The notes under the pieces: model-generated
What the model saw: the letters and a program-made list of their open reading frames with translations, nothing else
Databases searched by the model: none
Told to the model about the DNA's origin: nothing
Shown: piece after piece, positions 1 through 7,607 of the stretch
How positions within the stretch are numbered: position 1 is the first letter of the stretch
Layout of the letters: each line of letters opens with the position of its first letter
Source: JAJPHC01 sp035255945
GTDB taxonomy: Bacteria > Acidobacteriota > Thermoanaerobaculia > Gp7-AA8
DNA: 18,198 nt
Assembly: GCA_035255945.1 (NCBI GenBank)
Contig: DATEZA010000144.1
Span: 1-18,198, forward strand
Reading direction: 5' to 3'
Position numbers and translations under genes: made by a program

Positions 1-429
1 TTCGACGATGGTGAACTTCCCGTCGGGCGTGGTCTGGCCCGGCTGCACGTTCATCTTTTCGCAGAGCCCTTCGTAGATGTCGTACGCGCGGCCGATCATG
101 CACGAGAGGTTCGTGCAGACCTGCACGTGGTACTTCCCGACCGGCTTCTGGTTGTACATGTTGTAGAACGAGACGACACCGAAGACGGTGGCGGGCGAGA
201 GGTCGAGCAGCTCTCCGACGTAATGCACGACCTCGGGTGAGATCCAGCCCCACAATTCCTGCGCCAGGTGCAGCACCGGAAGCAGCGCCGCTTCCTTCGT
301 CGGATAGCGCGTCAGGATCCAGTCGAACTTCTTCTTCGCCTCGGGCGGAAATTCGACCTTCTTCGCAGGGTCGGCGAAGCGGTCGGCAGCGTATGGATTG
401 TCGGGTTGCAGTCCGTGCAGATCAGCCAT
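1..429 (-). CDS. nuoE: NADH-quinone oxidoreductase subunit E (24 kDa, 2Fe-2S), 3' end outside window
   Basis: Partial gene; 143 codons are visible from ATG at 429 and the frame is open at base 1. NuoE is the thioredoxin-fold subunit of the NADH-oxidising arm and holds the N1a 2Fe-2S cluster next to NuoF. The N-terminal helical part (residues about 25-95, with ILTRYPTKEAALLPVLHLAQ and FGVVSFYNMY) is typical of the family. The first cluster Cys pair is seen as CTNLSC at C105 and C110; the second pair would lie beyond the edge. The start is 3 bases after the nuoA stop, so the two are cotranscribed. nuoBCD do not separate A from E as they usually do. nuoF is the expected next gene to the left, but it is not visible. 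Confidence 0.93.
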   Translation of the reverse strand, partial: MADLHGLQPDNPYAADRFADPAKKVEFPPEAKKKFDWILTRYPTKEAALLPVLHLAQELWGWISPEVVHYVGELLDLSPATVFGVVSFYNMYNQKPVGKYHVQVCTNLSCMIGRAYDIYEGLCEKMNVQPGQTTPDGKFTIVE

Positions 430-432
430 CGA

Positions 433-804
433 TCAGGTCCAGTCGAATGCTTTCTTCTTCCAGACGTAGACGTAGCCGACGCCGAGGAGAAGGATGAACA
501 CGAGCATCTCGCCGAACAGGAACATGCCGGCATTGCCGCGCGTGGCGCTGCGATAGATCACCGCCCACGGGTAGAGGAACGCCGCCTCGATGTCGAACAG
601 AATGAAGAGCATCGCGATCTGGTAGAAGCGGACGTTGACGCGCTTGCGGTTCGTGTCGAGGAGCGGGACGCCGCTCTCGTACGGTGCGAGCTTGCCTGGA
701 TTCCGCTGATGACGGCCGATGATCCAGTTCAGTCCGAGGAAGATCGCGCCGAGGGCGACGGCGACGAAAAGCAGGATGAGGATCGGAATGAAGCTCGTGG
801 TCAT
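433..804 (-). CDS. nuoA: NADH-quinone oxidoreductase subunit A
   Basis: 123 aa, normal length. This small membrane subunit of complex I sits at the junction of the peripheral and membrane arms. Three membrane segments are visible (about 6-29, 61-84 and 94-115). The conserved loop after helix 1 reads KLAPYESGVPLLD, and helix 2 carries the invariant acidic pair D71 and E73 in LFDIEAAFLYPWA. The stop (TGA) is 3 bases before nuoE, so the two are one operon. No clear Shine-Dalgarno precedes the ATG. The promoter should lie in the 50 or so bases between the start and the palindromic element at 859-975. The usual partner nuoB does not follow. Confidence 0.97.
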   Translation of the reverse strand: MTTSFIPILILLFVAVALGAIFLGLNWIIGRHQRNPGKLAPYESGVPLLDTNRKRVNVRFYQIAMLFILFDIEAAFLYPWAVIYRSATRGNAGMFLFGEMLVFILLLGVGYVYVWKKKAFDWT

Positions 805-843
805 AAAACGGCGTGAATGCTATGCGAAGAAGTTGCCGCTGGC

Positions 844-1004
844 TAGCCTGGGGTGGCGCTGACTGGAGCGCGGGCATCCTGCCCGCAGTCGCCGGGCGTC
901 TCGCCCGGCGACGAAAAACCGTGCACGGGCGGGACGCCCGCGCACTGCGGGCGAGGACGCCCGCGCTCCAGTCAGTTAGCCTGGTGTGGCTAACCTGGTG
1001 TGGC
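844..1004. repeat. 14-bp direct repeat flanking the 117-bp palindrome (three copies)
   Basis: TAGCCTGGGGTGGC lies at 844-857. TAGCCTGGTGTGGC (977-990) and TAACCTGGTGTGGC (991-1004) are in tandem on the other side of the palindrome. This could be a target duplication or part of a larger composite repeat. Confidence 0.6.
859..975. repeat. 117-bp palindromic intergenic element (STAS/nuoA junction)
   Basis: The two ends are inverted copies beginning CTGACTGGAGCGCGGGC, 17 bp perfect, and similarity continues to about 31 bp (GCCCGCAGT) with one substitution and one single-base indel. The interior also holds G/C-rich inverted pieces. It contains no credible gene. It may form a large hairpin and act as a barrier or terminator between the STAS gene and nuoA. 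Elements like this are dispersed in some Acidobacteriota and Verrucomicrobiota genomes (recollection). Confidence 0.8.
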
Positions 1005-1036
1005 GCCGGCGAGCCGCCGGGTCGGCGGCCCCACAC
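998..1036. repeat. Small G/C-rich hairpin downstream of the STAS gene
   Basis: Inverted ends GTGTGGCGCC and GGCCCCACAC enclose a GCCGCC/GGCGGC core. It lies 6 bases beyond the STAS stop codon. There is no T-run on the transcribed strand, so it is not a classic intrinsic terminator. Confidence 0.5.
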
Positions 1037-1042
1037 TTACGC

Positions 1043-1393
1043 TTACGCGGCGTTGTCGGTGAGATAGGCCATCGCGGTCTCGCGCGAGTCGAAGATCTTG
1101 AAGACGGTGTCGAGCTTCGTGATCTTCAGCAGGGCGAGGATGCGGTGCGACGGTTTGACCAGCGCCATCTTTCGCTGACGGTCTTCGAACTTCTGCAGGT
1201 AGCCGATCAGTTCGCCGAGGCCGGTCGAGTCCATGTAGTTGATGGCCTCGAAGTTGATCATCACCGGACCGGTCTCGTCGTTCAGCACTTTTTCGAGGTA
1301 GCTCGAGAATTCGCGGGCGCTCTCCCCCAGCTTGATCACGCCCTGGATGTCGAGCACGGTGACGTCGTTCACACGGTTCTTGATGATGTTCAT
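1043..1393 (-). CDS. STAS-domain protein (SpoIIAA-like anti-sigma-factor antagonist)
   Basis: 116 aa, a single STAS domain. Such proteins bind anti-sigma factors or switch kinases and are turned off by phosphorylation. The phosphoacceptor loop is intact: NYMDSTGLGELIG places the acceptor Ser at S56, and the hydrophobic strand VTVLDIQGVIKLGESA precedes it. C-terminal text (ALVKPSHRILALLKITKLD, then FKIFDSRETAMAYL) matches the family. No partner kinase, phosphatase or sigma factor is visible, so the pathway is unknown. It starts 48 bases after the holin-like gene on the same strand and may share its transcript. The stop is TAA, followed by two palindromic elements. Function beyond partner-switching is not assignable. 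Confidence 0.9.
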   Translation of the reverse strand: MNIIKNRVNDVTVLDIQGVIKLGESAREFSSYLEKVLNDETGPVMINFEAINYMDSTGLGELIGYLQKFEDRQRKMALVKPSHRILALLKITKLDTVFKIFDSRETAMAYLTDNAA

Positions 1394-1441
1394 GCGGTCC
1401 GGCGTAGTGTAGCGAAGCGACTCCTACGCGTCTACCTTCGC

Positions 1442-1789
1442 CTACTCCTTGCGCGACTCTCCGATCCGCGAGGTCACGAGCGAAATGAGACCGAGTACGA
1501 TCGCGCCGATGACGGCCCAGAAGAATCCATCGATCCGGAAGCCCGGAACGAACCATGCCGTGATCTCCAGCATGATGGCATTCAGGACAATCAGAAAAAG
1601 TCCGAGCGTGACGATCGTCAGCGGCAGCGTGAGCACGAAGAGGATCGGACGCACGATCGCGTTGAGCAGACCGAGGACTGCGGCGGCAATGGCCAGCGTC
1701 GCGATCGTGCGGTAGTGAAAACCGGGGACGAGCGTGACGACGATGAAGAGCGCGAGCGTGTTGAGAAGCCAGCGAACGATCAGGCCCAT
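1442..1789 (-). CDS. Phage-holin-4-2 / YvlD-type small membrane protein
   Basis: 115 aa with four hydrophobic segments (about 4-22, 28-48, 52-76 and 88-108). The pattern MGLIVRWLLNTLALFIV, then LVPGFHY, LNAIVRPILFVLTLPLTIV, and a C-terminal GFFWAVIGAIVLGLIS is that of the PF04020 family. Despite the family name these proteins are widespread chromosomal genes of unknown role, and nothing here suggests a prophage. The start overlaps the last 10 bases of the upstream dehydrogenase gene, so the two are translationally linked. The C-terminus is charged (SRIGESRKE). The function is not known from sequence. Confidence 0.85.
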   Translation of the reverse strand: MGLIVRWLLNTLALFIVVTLVPGFHYRTIATLAIAAAVLGLLNAIVRPILFVLTLPLTIVTLGLFLIVLNAIMLEITAWFVPGFRIDGFFWAVIGAIVLGLISLVTSRIGESRKE

Positions 1790-2910
1790 GATTCGATCAC
1801 CTCGATCTTCCTCGCCGCCAACTCCTCCATGAACAACTGCGGCGGGATGCAGCGCTCCTGCGGCAGTGCGCCTTTCGATGTCGTCTGCCCGCGCGCCATC
1901 ATCAGCGCGACGATCGATGCGGGGAACGCCGTCGTGCGCATCATCGCGGAGAGGCCGGTCTTCGGATCGTAGCGATCGATGATGTCGTAGCGGAGGCGCT
2001 TGCCTCCTCCAACGACTTCAACGCGCACGAGCACGACATCGGGCTCATCGTGCGGCAGGTTCTGCACCAGCAGCTCGCCGAGGACGCGGCGCGGCTTCAC
2101 GCTCACGCCGTCGACCGTCATCGGCTCGCTCGAGCAGAGACCGAGGTCGATCATCATCTTGAATTTCGTGCAGTGGCCCGGGTAACGGATCGTTTTGTAA
2201 TCGAGGTCGCGCACTTTGCCGTGGTAGGTCTCGACGAGCGTCGATGTGCCGCCCGAGGTCTGGAACGCTTCCATCTTGCCGAACGGATCGGGGAACTGCA
2301 GCAGCTCGATCTCCGTCATCGACTCGACTTCGACGATCTCGCCGTCGCGGATGATGCGCGCCGGCTCGATGTACTCATTGATCAGACCTTCGACGGAGAA
2401 GACCAGCTGGTAATCGAGCGGCGGCTGCGGATCCTGCGGCAGTCCGCCGACGCGGATATGCACTTCCTCCGCGTTCTCCACGCGATCGATCGCATGCGCG
2501 ACGAGCACCGCGACCATGCCGGGCGCGAGTCCGCAGTCCGGAATGATGTTCACGCCGGCGGTGCGCGCGTACTCGTCGAGCGCGAGCTCCGCATCGACGA
2601 CGCTGTTGTTGCCGCCGAGGTCGCAAAAGTTCGTGCCGGCTTCGATTGCGGCGCGCGCGAGGCGCTCGTTGAGCCAGTAATTGACGCAGCTGATCGTCGA
2701 CGCATGGCCGCGCATCAATTCGATGACGGCGTTGTGATTGTCGCAATCGATCTGCTTCGCGACGACTTTTTTCCCGACGCGCGAGGCGATCGCTTCGGCG
2801 CGCGCGAGGTCCATGTCGGCGATCGTGACGCGCTCGACATCGGATTGATGAGCGAGATCGTAGACCGCGCCGAGGCCCATGCGGCCGGCGCCTAAAACGA
2901 GCATTTGCAA
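1780..2910 (-). CDS. Saccharopine dehydrogenase family NAD(P)-binding oxidoreductase
   Basis: 376 aa if started at the TTG at 2910, or 374 aa from the ATG at 2904. The N-terminus is a Rossmann strand with LVLGAGRMGLGAVYDLA (GxGxxG type), followed by acidic ADMDLARAEAIA. The segment ARAAIEAGTNFCDLGGN and the catalytic-fold text IIPDCGLAPGMVAVL are typical of the lysine-9-dehydrogenase/saccharopine-dehydrogenase family. A GGAG sits 7 bases before the TTG but 13 before the ATG, which favours TTG. The substrate is not identifiable; a role in lysine or related amino-acid metabolism is only a family-level guess. It follows the response regulator by 10 bases and overlaps the next gene by 10, so the three form a tight operon. 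Confidence 0.88.
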   Translation of the reverse strand: MQMLVLGAGRMGLGAVYDLAHQSDVERVTIADMDLARAEAIASRVGKKVVAKQIDCDNHNAVIELMRGHASTISCVNYWLNERLARAAIEAGTNFCDLGGNNSVVDAELALDEYARTAGVNIIPDCGLAPGMVAVLVAHAIDRVENAEEVHIRVGGLPQDPQPPLDYQLVFSVEGLINEYIEPARIIRDGEIVEVESMTEIELLQFPDPFGKMEAFQTSGGTSTLVETYHGKVRDLDYKTIRYPGHCTKFKMMIDLGLCSSEPMTVDGVSVKPRRVLGELLVQNLPHDEPDVVLVRVEVVGGGKRLRYDIIDRYDPKTGLSAMMRTTAFPASIVALMMARGQTTSKGALPQERCIPPQLFMEELAARKIEVIESWA

Positions 2911-2920
2911 GGTGGAGCTC

Positions 2921-3298
2921 CTACTTCAAATATTGTTCGATCGAGCTGATGAACGTCTTCACGTCGATCGGTTTCGAGATGTAGCCGTCGCAGCCGGCCT
3001 CGAGGAAGCGGTCTTTGTCGCCGCGCATGGCGTGCGCGGTCAGCGCGAGAATCGGGATGCGCGCCGTGCGCTCGTTCGACTTCATCCGGCGCACGACGCT
3101 GAGTCCATCCATGCCCGGCAGGTGGATGTCCATCAGGATCAGATCGAACGATGCGAGCTTGTCGTCGCTGCTGGTGATGGCCAGCGCTTCTTCGCCGCTC
3201 GTCGCCTTCGTGATGTCGTACCCGCCCTCTTCCAGGAGGTACTCGACGAGCTGCATGTTCATGTCGTTGTCTTCGACAACCAGGATTTTTGCGCTCAT
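2921..3298 (-). CDS. Single-domain response regulator (CheY/DivK-like)
   Basis: 125 aa, a receiver domain with no output domain. The acidic pocket is E9/D10, the phosphoacceptor is D57 (LILMDIHLPGMDG), and the switch residues are T87 (ALTAHAM), Y106 and K109 in GYISKP. All key residues are intact, so it should be phosphorylatable. The N-terminal ILVVEDNDMNMQLVEYLL resembles DivK-type or hybrid-kinase receivers. No histidine kinase is in the window. The gene begins 26 bases after the isomerase stop and has no evident Shine-Dalgarno. It may be the start of its own unit with the dehydrogenase gene that follows 10 bases later. Confidence 0.94.
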   Translation of the reverse strand: MSAKILVVEDNDMNMQLVEYLLEEGGYDITKATSGEEALAITSSDDKLASFDLILMDIHLPGMDGLSVVRRMKSNERTARIPILALTAHAMRGDKDRFLEAGCDGYISKPIDVKTFISSIEQYLK

Positions 3299-3314
3299 GT
3301 GGGAGAGTGGAATC

Positions 3315-3320
3315 AGTATA
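3315..3320 (-). promoter_or_regulatory. Possible -10 box for the response regulator unit
   Basis: On the minus strand the 26-base gap after the isomerase stop contains TATACT, five of six matches to the -10 consensus, ending 16 bases before the ATG at 3298. I see no convincing -35 at the right distance, so this is weak. Confidence 0.25.
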
Positions 3321-3324
3321 GCGG

Positions 3325-4332
3325 CTAGGACGGATTTTTCGGACTGGGCATGGGCGCCTGCGGGCGCTTCAGCTCCTGCGGGCGCTTGGGCGGCTCCGGC
3401 CCGAAGAACGCCGGATCGAGATCGATCTTCGCGCTGCTGCGGATCCGCTGCACCGCGTCGCCCGCGCTCTTCTGCTGCGCCTCCGCTTCGAGCTGCGGCT
3501 TCATCTCCTCGAACGACGGCGCCTTCCGCTCGCCCGCTTTGAAGATGTGGATGCCGAACGGCGTGCGCAGCGGTTTGCTGACCTGCCCGGTCTTCAGCGC
3601 GAACACCTCCGCCGCCACATCGGGCGGCAGCGACTCGCGCGGCACCGCGCCGATCTCGCCGCCGTTCTGCGCGCTCGAGGTGTCGTCCGACTGCGCGCGT
3701 GCCATCAGCGCGAAATCGGCGCCGGCTGCGAGCTGCGTCTCGATCTGTTGCGCCTTCTGCATCGCCATGGGCACGGGCAGCGGAGCTCCCCCACGCGGCG
3801 GGACCTGTCCGCCTTCGTACGCGATGAGGATGTGCTTCAGATCGATCGTGTCGAAGCTGTTCTTGCGTTTGTCGTACTCGTCGCGCAGCGCGGCATCACT
3901 CGGCGTGACCAGCTTCTTCAGCGCGGCCATGGCGACGACATTGATCTGGTCCGTACTCAGCCGGTTGCGGACCTCGCCATCGCTTTCGATCCCCATCCTG
4001 CGCCCTTCCTGCGCGAGCGCGACGAGACTCGCGACCTGCTCCGCGATGAGCCGCCGTCCCTGCGGCATCTCCGCCACCCGCTTCGCCTGGTCGGGCATTC
4101 CGGAGACGAAGGTCTGGAACTCCTGCTCGGTCACTTCCTCCCCGTTCACCCGCATCACGACCTTCCCCGCGGCCGGCGCAACTCTGCTCACCGGCGCGGT
4201 GCTCTTCGTTGCCTCGAGCGAGTACGGATGCGACGTCGTCGGCGTGAATTCGGGCCGGATCTGGGCCACACCGAAGCAGATGCCGGCGATCACGACGATG
4301 ACGATCAGAGCGTAGAGAAGGTCTTTCTTCAT
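3325..4332 (-). CDS. Periplasmic parvulin-type peptidyl-prolyl isomerase (PpiC/SurA-like)
   Basis: 335 aa. An uncleaved-looking N-terminal membrane anchor (about 5-24, LLYALIVIVVIAGICFG) is followed by a Pro/Thr-rich linker, a helical SurA-N-like part (about 57-150), and one parvulin domain (about 160-268). The domain shows LKHILIAY (H167), ADFALMARAQSDD, NGGEIGAV and TPFGIHIFKAGE (H262), all family landmarks. A long loop (GGQVPPRGGAPLPVP) follows strand 1, and the tail is Pro-rich. Its ATG overlaps the cusA stop as ATGA, so it is translationally coupled to the efflux pump. A role in folding periplasmic or outer-membrane parts of that pump is an inference from position. A longer upstream frame exists but lies inside cusA. 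Confidence 0.9.
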   Translation of the reverse strand: MKKDLLYALIVIVVIAGICFGVAQIRPEFTPTTSHPYSLEATKSTAPVSRVAPAAGKVVMRVNGEEVTEQEFQTFVSGMPDQAKRVAEMPQGRRLIAEQVASLVALAQEGRRMGIESDGEVRNRLSTDQINVVAMAALKKLVTPSDAALRDEYDKRKNSFDTIDLKHILIAYEGGQVPPRGGAPLPVPMAMQKAQQIETQLAAGADFALMARAQSDDTSSAQNGGEIGAVPRESLPPDVAAEVFALKTGQVSKPLRTPFGIHIFKAGERKAPSFEEMKPQLEAEAQQKSAGDAVQRIRSSAKIDLDPAFFGPEPPKRPQELKRPQAPMPSPKNPS

Positions 4333-7300
4333 AAGCGAGCGAACGATACAACTTCTTTCGATTTCCAGCGGTAGTAGATGGCGGGATAGACGAGCAGCTC
4401 CATCAGGAATGACGTCACCAGACCACCGATCATCGGCGCGGCGATGCGCTTCATCACGTCGGCGCCGGCGCCGGCCGACCACATGATCGGGATCAGTCCG
4501 AAGAACGCGCAGGCGACGGTCATGACCTTCGGCCGCACGCGCTTGACCGCACCGTGATAGATCGCATCGCGCAGCTCGCCGAGTGAGCGCGGCTTCATCT
4601 CGTCGTACGCGAGATCGAGGTAGAGCAGCATGAAGATGCCGGTCTCCGCGTCGAGGCCGAGGAGCGCGATGAGACCGACCCAGACACCGATCGACATGTT
4701 GTAGCCGAGGAGCCAGAGCAGCCAGACCGCGCCGACGGCGGAGAACGGCACCGCGAGCAGCACGAGCATCGTCTTCGGCACCGAGCGCGTGTTGAGGTAG
4801 ATGAGGAACGCGATGACCAAGAGCGTGAGCGGCACGACGATGGCCATCCGCTGCTTCACACGCTGCATCGCCTCGTACTGACCGGACCACTGCAGCGTGT
4901 AGCCGGACGGCATGCGGAGCTGCGACGCGACCGCGCGCTTGGCGTCGTCAACGAAGCTGCCGAGGTCGCGGCGCGATGTATCGACATCGATAAAGACATA
5001 GCCGGCGAGACGGCCGTTCTCGTCGCGGATCATGGCCGGCCCTTCGACGATGCGCAGCGACGCGAGCTGCGCGAGCGGAATCTGCGCGCCGGTCATTGTC
5101 GGCACCAGCACGCGTCCGAGCTTGTCGATGTCGTCGCGCAGCTCGCGCGGATAACGGATGTTGATCGGATACCGCTCGCGCCCTTCGATCGTCGTCGATA
5201 CGTTCTCGCCGCCGATCGCGGTCATGATCGTCTGCTGCACGTCGTCGATGGTGAGCCCGTAGCGGGCGATGGCCGCGCGGTCGATGTCGAAGTCGACGAA
5301 GTAGCCGCCGGAGACGCGCTCGCCGTAGACGCTGCGCGTGCCGGGCACCCGGCCGACGATCCGCTCCAGTTCTCTGCCGATGTTCTCGATCTGCTTGAGG
5401 TCCGCGCCGTAGACCTTGATCCCGACCGGCGTGCGGATGCCGGTGGTGAGCATGTCGATGCGATTGCGGATCGGCATCGTCCACGCGTTGGTCTGTCCGG
5501 GGAATTGCAGCTTCCGATCGAGCTCGTTGATCAGCCGGTCGTACGTCATGCCGCTGCGCCACTGCGATTCGGGCTTGAGCACGATCGTGGTCTCCATCAT
5601 CGAGAGCGGCGCGGGATCGGTGGATGTGTCGGCGCGCCCCGCCTTCCCGAACACGCGCTCGATTTCCGGCACCTCCCGCAGCAGCGCGTCCTGTTTCTGC
5701 AGCAACGCACTCGCCTCGGTCACCGAGATGCCGGGCAGCGTCGTCGGCATGTAGAGAATGACGCCTTCGTTGAGCGGCGGCATGAACTCGTGGCCGAGCT
5801 GGAAGTAGACCGGAATCGTGATCGCGACGATGACCAGCGCGATGACGATCACCAGCCGCGTATGCCGCAACACCCAGTGAATGGGCGGACCGTAGATGCG
5901 AAAGAGGATGCGCGAGATCGGATGCCGCTCCTCGGGGAGAAAGGCAGAAGTCAGAAGGCGGAAGGCAGAAGTGATACGGCGGAAAGGCCCTTCTGCCTTC
6001 TGCCTTCCGCCTTCTGCCTTGAATCGAAAGGCAGAAGTCAGAAGGCGGAAGGCAGAAGTGATACGGCGGAAAGGCCCTTCTGCCTTCTGCCTTTCGCCTT
6101 CTGCCTTGAATCTCGTGAACATCAGCCGCAGCGCGGGGTCTAGCGTGATCGCGAGCAGCGCGGCGATGATCATCGAGAAGTTCTTCGTGAAGGCGAGCGG
6201 CTTGAAGAGTTTCCCTTCCTGCGCTTCCAACGCGAAGATCGGCATGAACGACAGCGCGATGACGAGCAGCGAAAAGAAGCTCGGCCGCCCCACTTCCTGA
6301 ATCGCGGTGATGAGGACTTCTTTGTAGTCGCCTTGCCTGCCGCCGCTCTCCCACGCTTCGAGCTTCTTGTGCGAGTTCTCGACGACGACCACGGCGGCAT
6401 CGACGAGTGCGCCGATGGCGACGGCGATGCCGCCGAGGGACATGATGTTCGCGTTGATGCCGAACATCCGCATGGGGATGAACGAGAGGATCACCGCGGC
6501 GGGCAGCGTGAAGATCGGAATGAGCGCGCTCGGGATGTGCCAGAGAAAAATCAGAATCACGAGCGAGACGATCAGCATCTCGATCAGCAGCTCGTGACTC
6601 AGCGTGTGAATCGATTCCTTGATGAGCTGCGAGCGATCGTAGGTCGTCACGACCTGCACGCCTTTCGGCAGCGACGGCTGAATCTGGGCGAGGCGCTGCT
6701 TCACCGCGCCAATGACGTTCATCGCGTTCTCGCCGTGACGCATCACCACCACGCCGCCGGCGACTTCGCCCCTGCCGTCGAGCTCCGCGATGCCGCGGCG
6801 CAGCTCCGGTCCGAGTTGCACGTCGGCGACGTCGGCGAGACGCACCGGCGTGCCGTTCGCGCTCTTCAGCACGATCTGTTCGAGATCCGACTTGCTGCGG
6901 ATGTAGCCGTGCGCGCGCACCATGTACTCCGCGCCGCTCCACTCGATCAGGCGCCCGCCGACTTCATTGTTCGATTTGCGCACGGCCTCGCTGACCTGCA
7001 TCAGCGGAATGCCGTAGCTGGCGAGCTTCTGCGGATCGACGGTGATCTGGTACTGCCGCACGAACCCGCCGACGCTCGCCACCTCCGCGACGCCCGGCAC
7101 CGATTGCAGTTCGTAGCGGATGTGCCAGTCCTCGAGCGAGCGAAGGTCGGCGAGCGATCGCTGTCCCGTCGTGTCGACGAGCGCGTATTGAAAGACCCAG
7201 CCGACGCCGGTCGCATCCGGACCGAGCGACGTCTCCACGCCCTGCGGCAGTGACGCCTGCACTTTCGACAGGTACTCGAGCACGCGGCTGCGCGCCCAGT

Positions 7301-7607
7301 AGATGTCGGTGCCTTCGTCGAAGATGACGTAGACGTACGAGTAGCCGAAATCCGAAAAGCCGCGGATCGCCTTCACGTGCGGCGCGCCGAGGAGCGCGGT
7401 GGTGATCGGATACGTGACCTGGTCCTCGATGATGTCCGGACTGCGGTCCCACTTTGAAAAGATGATGACCTGTGTGTCGGACAGATCGGGCAGCGCGTCG
7501 ATGGCGATGTGCTGGATGCTCCAGACGCCGATCGCGACGAGCACTGCGACGATGACGACGACGATGCCGCGGTTGGTGGCGCACCAGCGGATGATTTTGT
7601 CGATCAT
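4329..7607 (-). CDS. cusA: Heavy-metal efflux RND transporter (CusA/CzcA family), with in-frame repeat insertion
   Basis: 1092 aa. This is the inner-membrane proton-driven pump of a CusCBA-type system. TM1 is at 15-33. Family text includes DALPDLSDTQVII, LGAPHVKAIRGFSDFGYSYV, and the TM4 motif GALVDAAVVVVENSHK, whose D403 matches the proton-relay Asp of HME-RND pumps. The porter-domain segments LSMMETTIVLKP and IRNRIDMLTTGI and the C-terminal GAVKRVRPKVMTVACAF with IAAPMIGGLV are also present. Cu/Ag rather than Zn/Co specificity is suggested by the CusB-like partner but is not proved. Residues 500-557 are a duplicated 29-residue repeat of intergenic origin placed in the cytoplasmic loop after TM6, where relatives have a short linker. 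No Shine-Dalgarno is visible before the ATG. The stop overlaps the isomerase start. Confidence 0.95.
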   Translation of the reverse strand: MIDKIIRWCATNRGIVVVIVAVLVAIGVWSIQHIAIDALPDLSDTQVIIFSKWDRSPDIIEDQVTYPITTALLGAPHVKAIRGFSDFGYSYVYVIFDEGTDIYWARSRVLEYLSKVQASLPQGVETSLGPDATGVGWVFQYALVDTTGQRSLADLRSLEDWHIRYELQSVPGVAEVASVGGFVRQYQITVDPQKLASYGIPLMQVSEAVRKSNNEVGGRLIEWSGAEYMVRAHGYIRSKSDLEQIVLKSANGTPVRLADVADVQLGPELRRGIAELDGRGEVAGGVVVMRHGENAMNVIGAVKQRLAQIQPSLPKGVQVVTTYDRSQLIKESIHTLSHELLIEMLIVSLVILIFLWHIPSALIPIFTLPAAVILSFIPMRMFGINANIMSLGGIAVAIGALVDAAVVVVENSHKKLEAWESGGRQGDYKEVLITAIQEVGRPSFFSLLVIALSFMPIFALEAQEGKLFKPLAFTKNFSMIIAALLAITLDPALRLMFTRFKAEGERQKAEGPFRRITSAFRLLTSAFRFKAEGGRQKAEGPFRRITSAFRLLTSAFLPEERHPISRILFRIYGPPIHWVLRHTRLVIVIALVIVAITIPVYFQLGHEFMPPLNEGVILYMPTTLPGISVTEASALLQKQDALLREVPEIERVFGKAGRADTSTDPAPLSMMETTIVLKPESQWRSGMTYDRLINELDRKLQFPGQTNAWTMPIRNRIDMLTTGIRTPVGIKVYGADLKQIENIGRELERIVGRVPGTRSVYGERVSGGYFVDFDIDRAAIARYGLTIDDVQQTIMTAIGGENVSTTIEGRERYPINIRYPRELRDDIDKLGRVLVPTMTGAQIPLAQLASLRIVEGPAMIRDENGRLAGYVFIDVDTSRRDLGSFVDDAKRAVASQLRMPSGYTLQWSGQYEAMQRVKQRMAIVVPLTLLVIAFLIYLNTRSVPKTMLVLLAVPFSAVGAVWLLWLLGYNMSIGVWVGLIALLGLDAETGIFMLLYLDLAYDEMKPRSLGELRDAIYHGAVKRVRPKVMTVACAFFGLIPIMWSAGAGADVMKRIAAPMIGGLVTSFLMELLVYPAIYYRWKSKEVVSFARL
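5940..6112. repeat. Tandem duplicate of a heptamer hairpin element inside cusA
   Basis: Two copies (5940-6025 and 6027-6112) with an 87-bp period differ at one base. Each copy is a hairpin. In copy 1 the 31-nt arms at 5941-5971 and 5990-6020, built on the heptamer GGCAGAA, match at 28 of 31 positions around an 18-nt loop. Because 87 is divisible by 3 the frame is kept, and each copy encodes 29 residues (FKAEG...RQKAEG, then FRRITSAFRLLTSAF). The same heptamer array brackets the gene at 7653-7994. Confidence 0.95.

Noticed and set aside
422..1067. Open frames across the palindromic element between STAS and nuoA, with text such as DWSAGILPAV
   Set aside because: The translation comes from the palindrome itself on both strands. 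No start site or family supports a gene.
1442..1789. Prophage remnant, because of the holin-like family name
   Set aside because: The family is mostly chromosomal, and no other phage gene is nearby.
4333..4890. Extension of the prolyl isomerase frame to 4890
   Set aside because: It overlaps conserved cusA codons for 550 bases. The ATG at 4332 overlaps the cusA stop and is followed directly by a membrane anchor.
4948..6942. 664-codon frame on the same strand as cusA
   Set aside because: It is an offset frame of cusA with Arg/His-rich low-complexity translation and no recognisable domain.
4329..7607. Assignment of Cu/Ag specificity from a methionine triad in CusA
   Set aside because: Several Met residues in the porter region are tempting, but I could not map them reliably to the E. 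coli CusA triad without an alignment.
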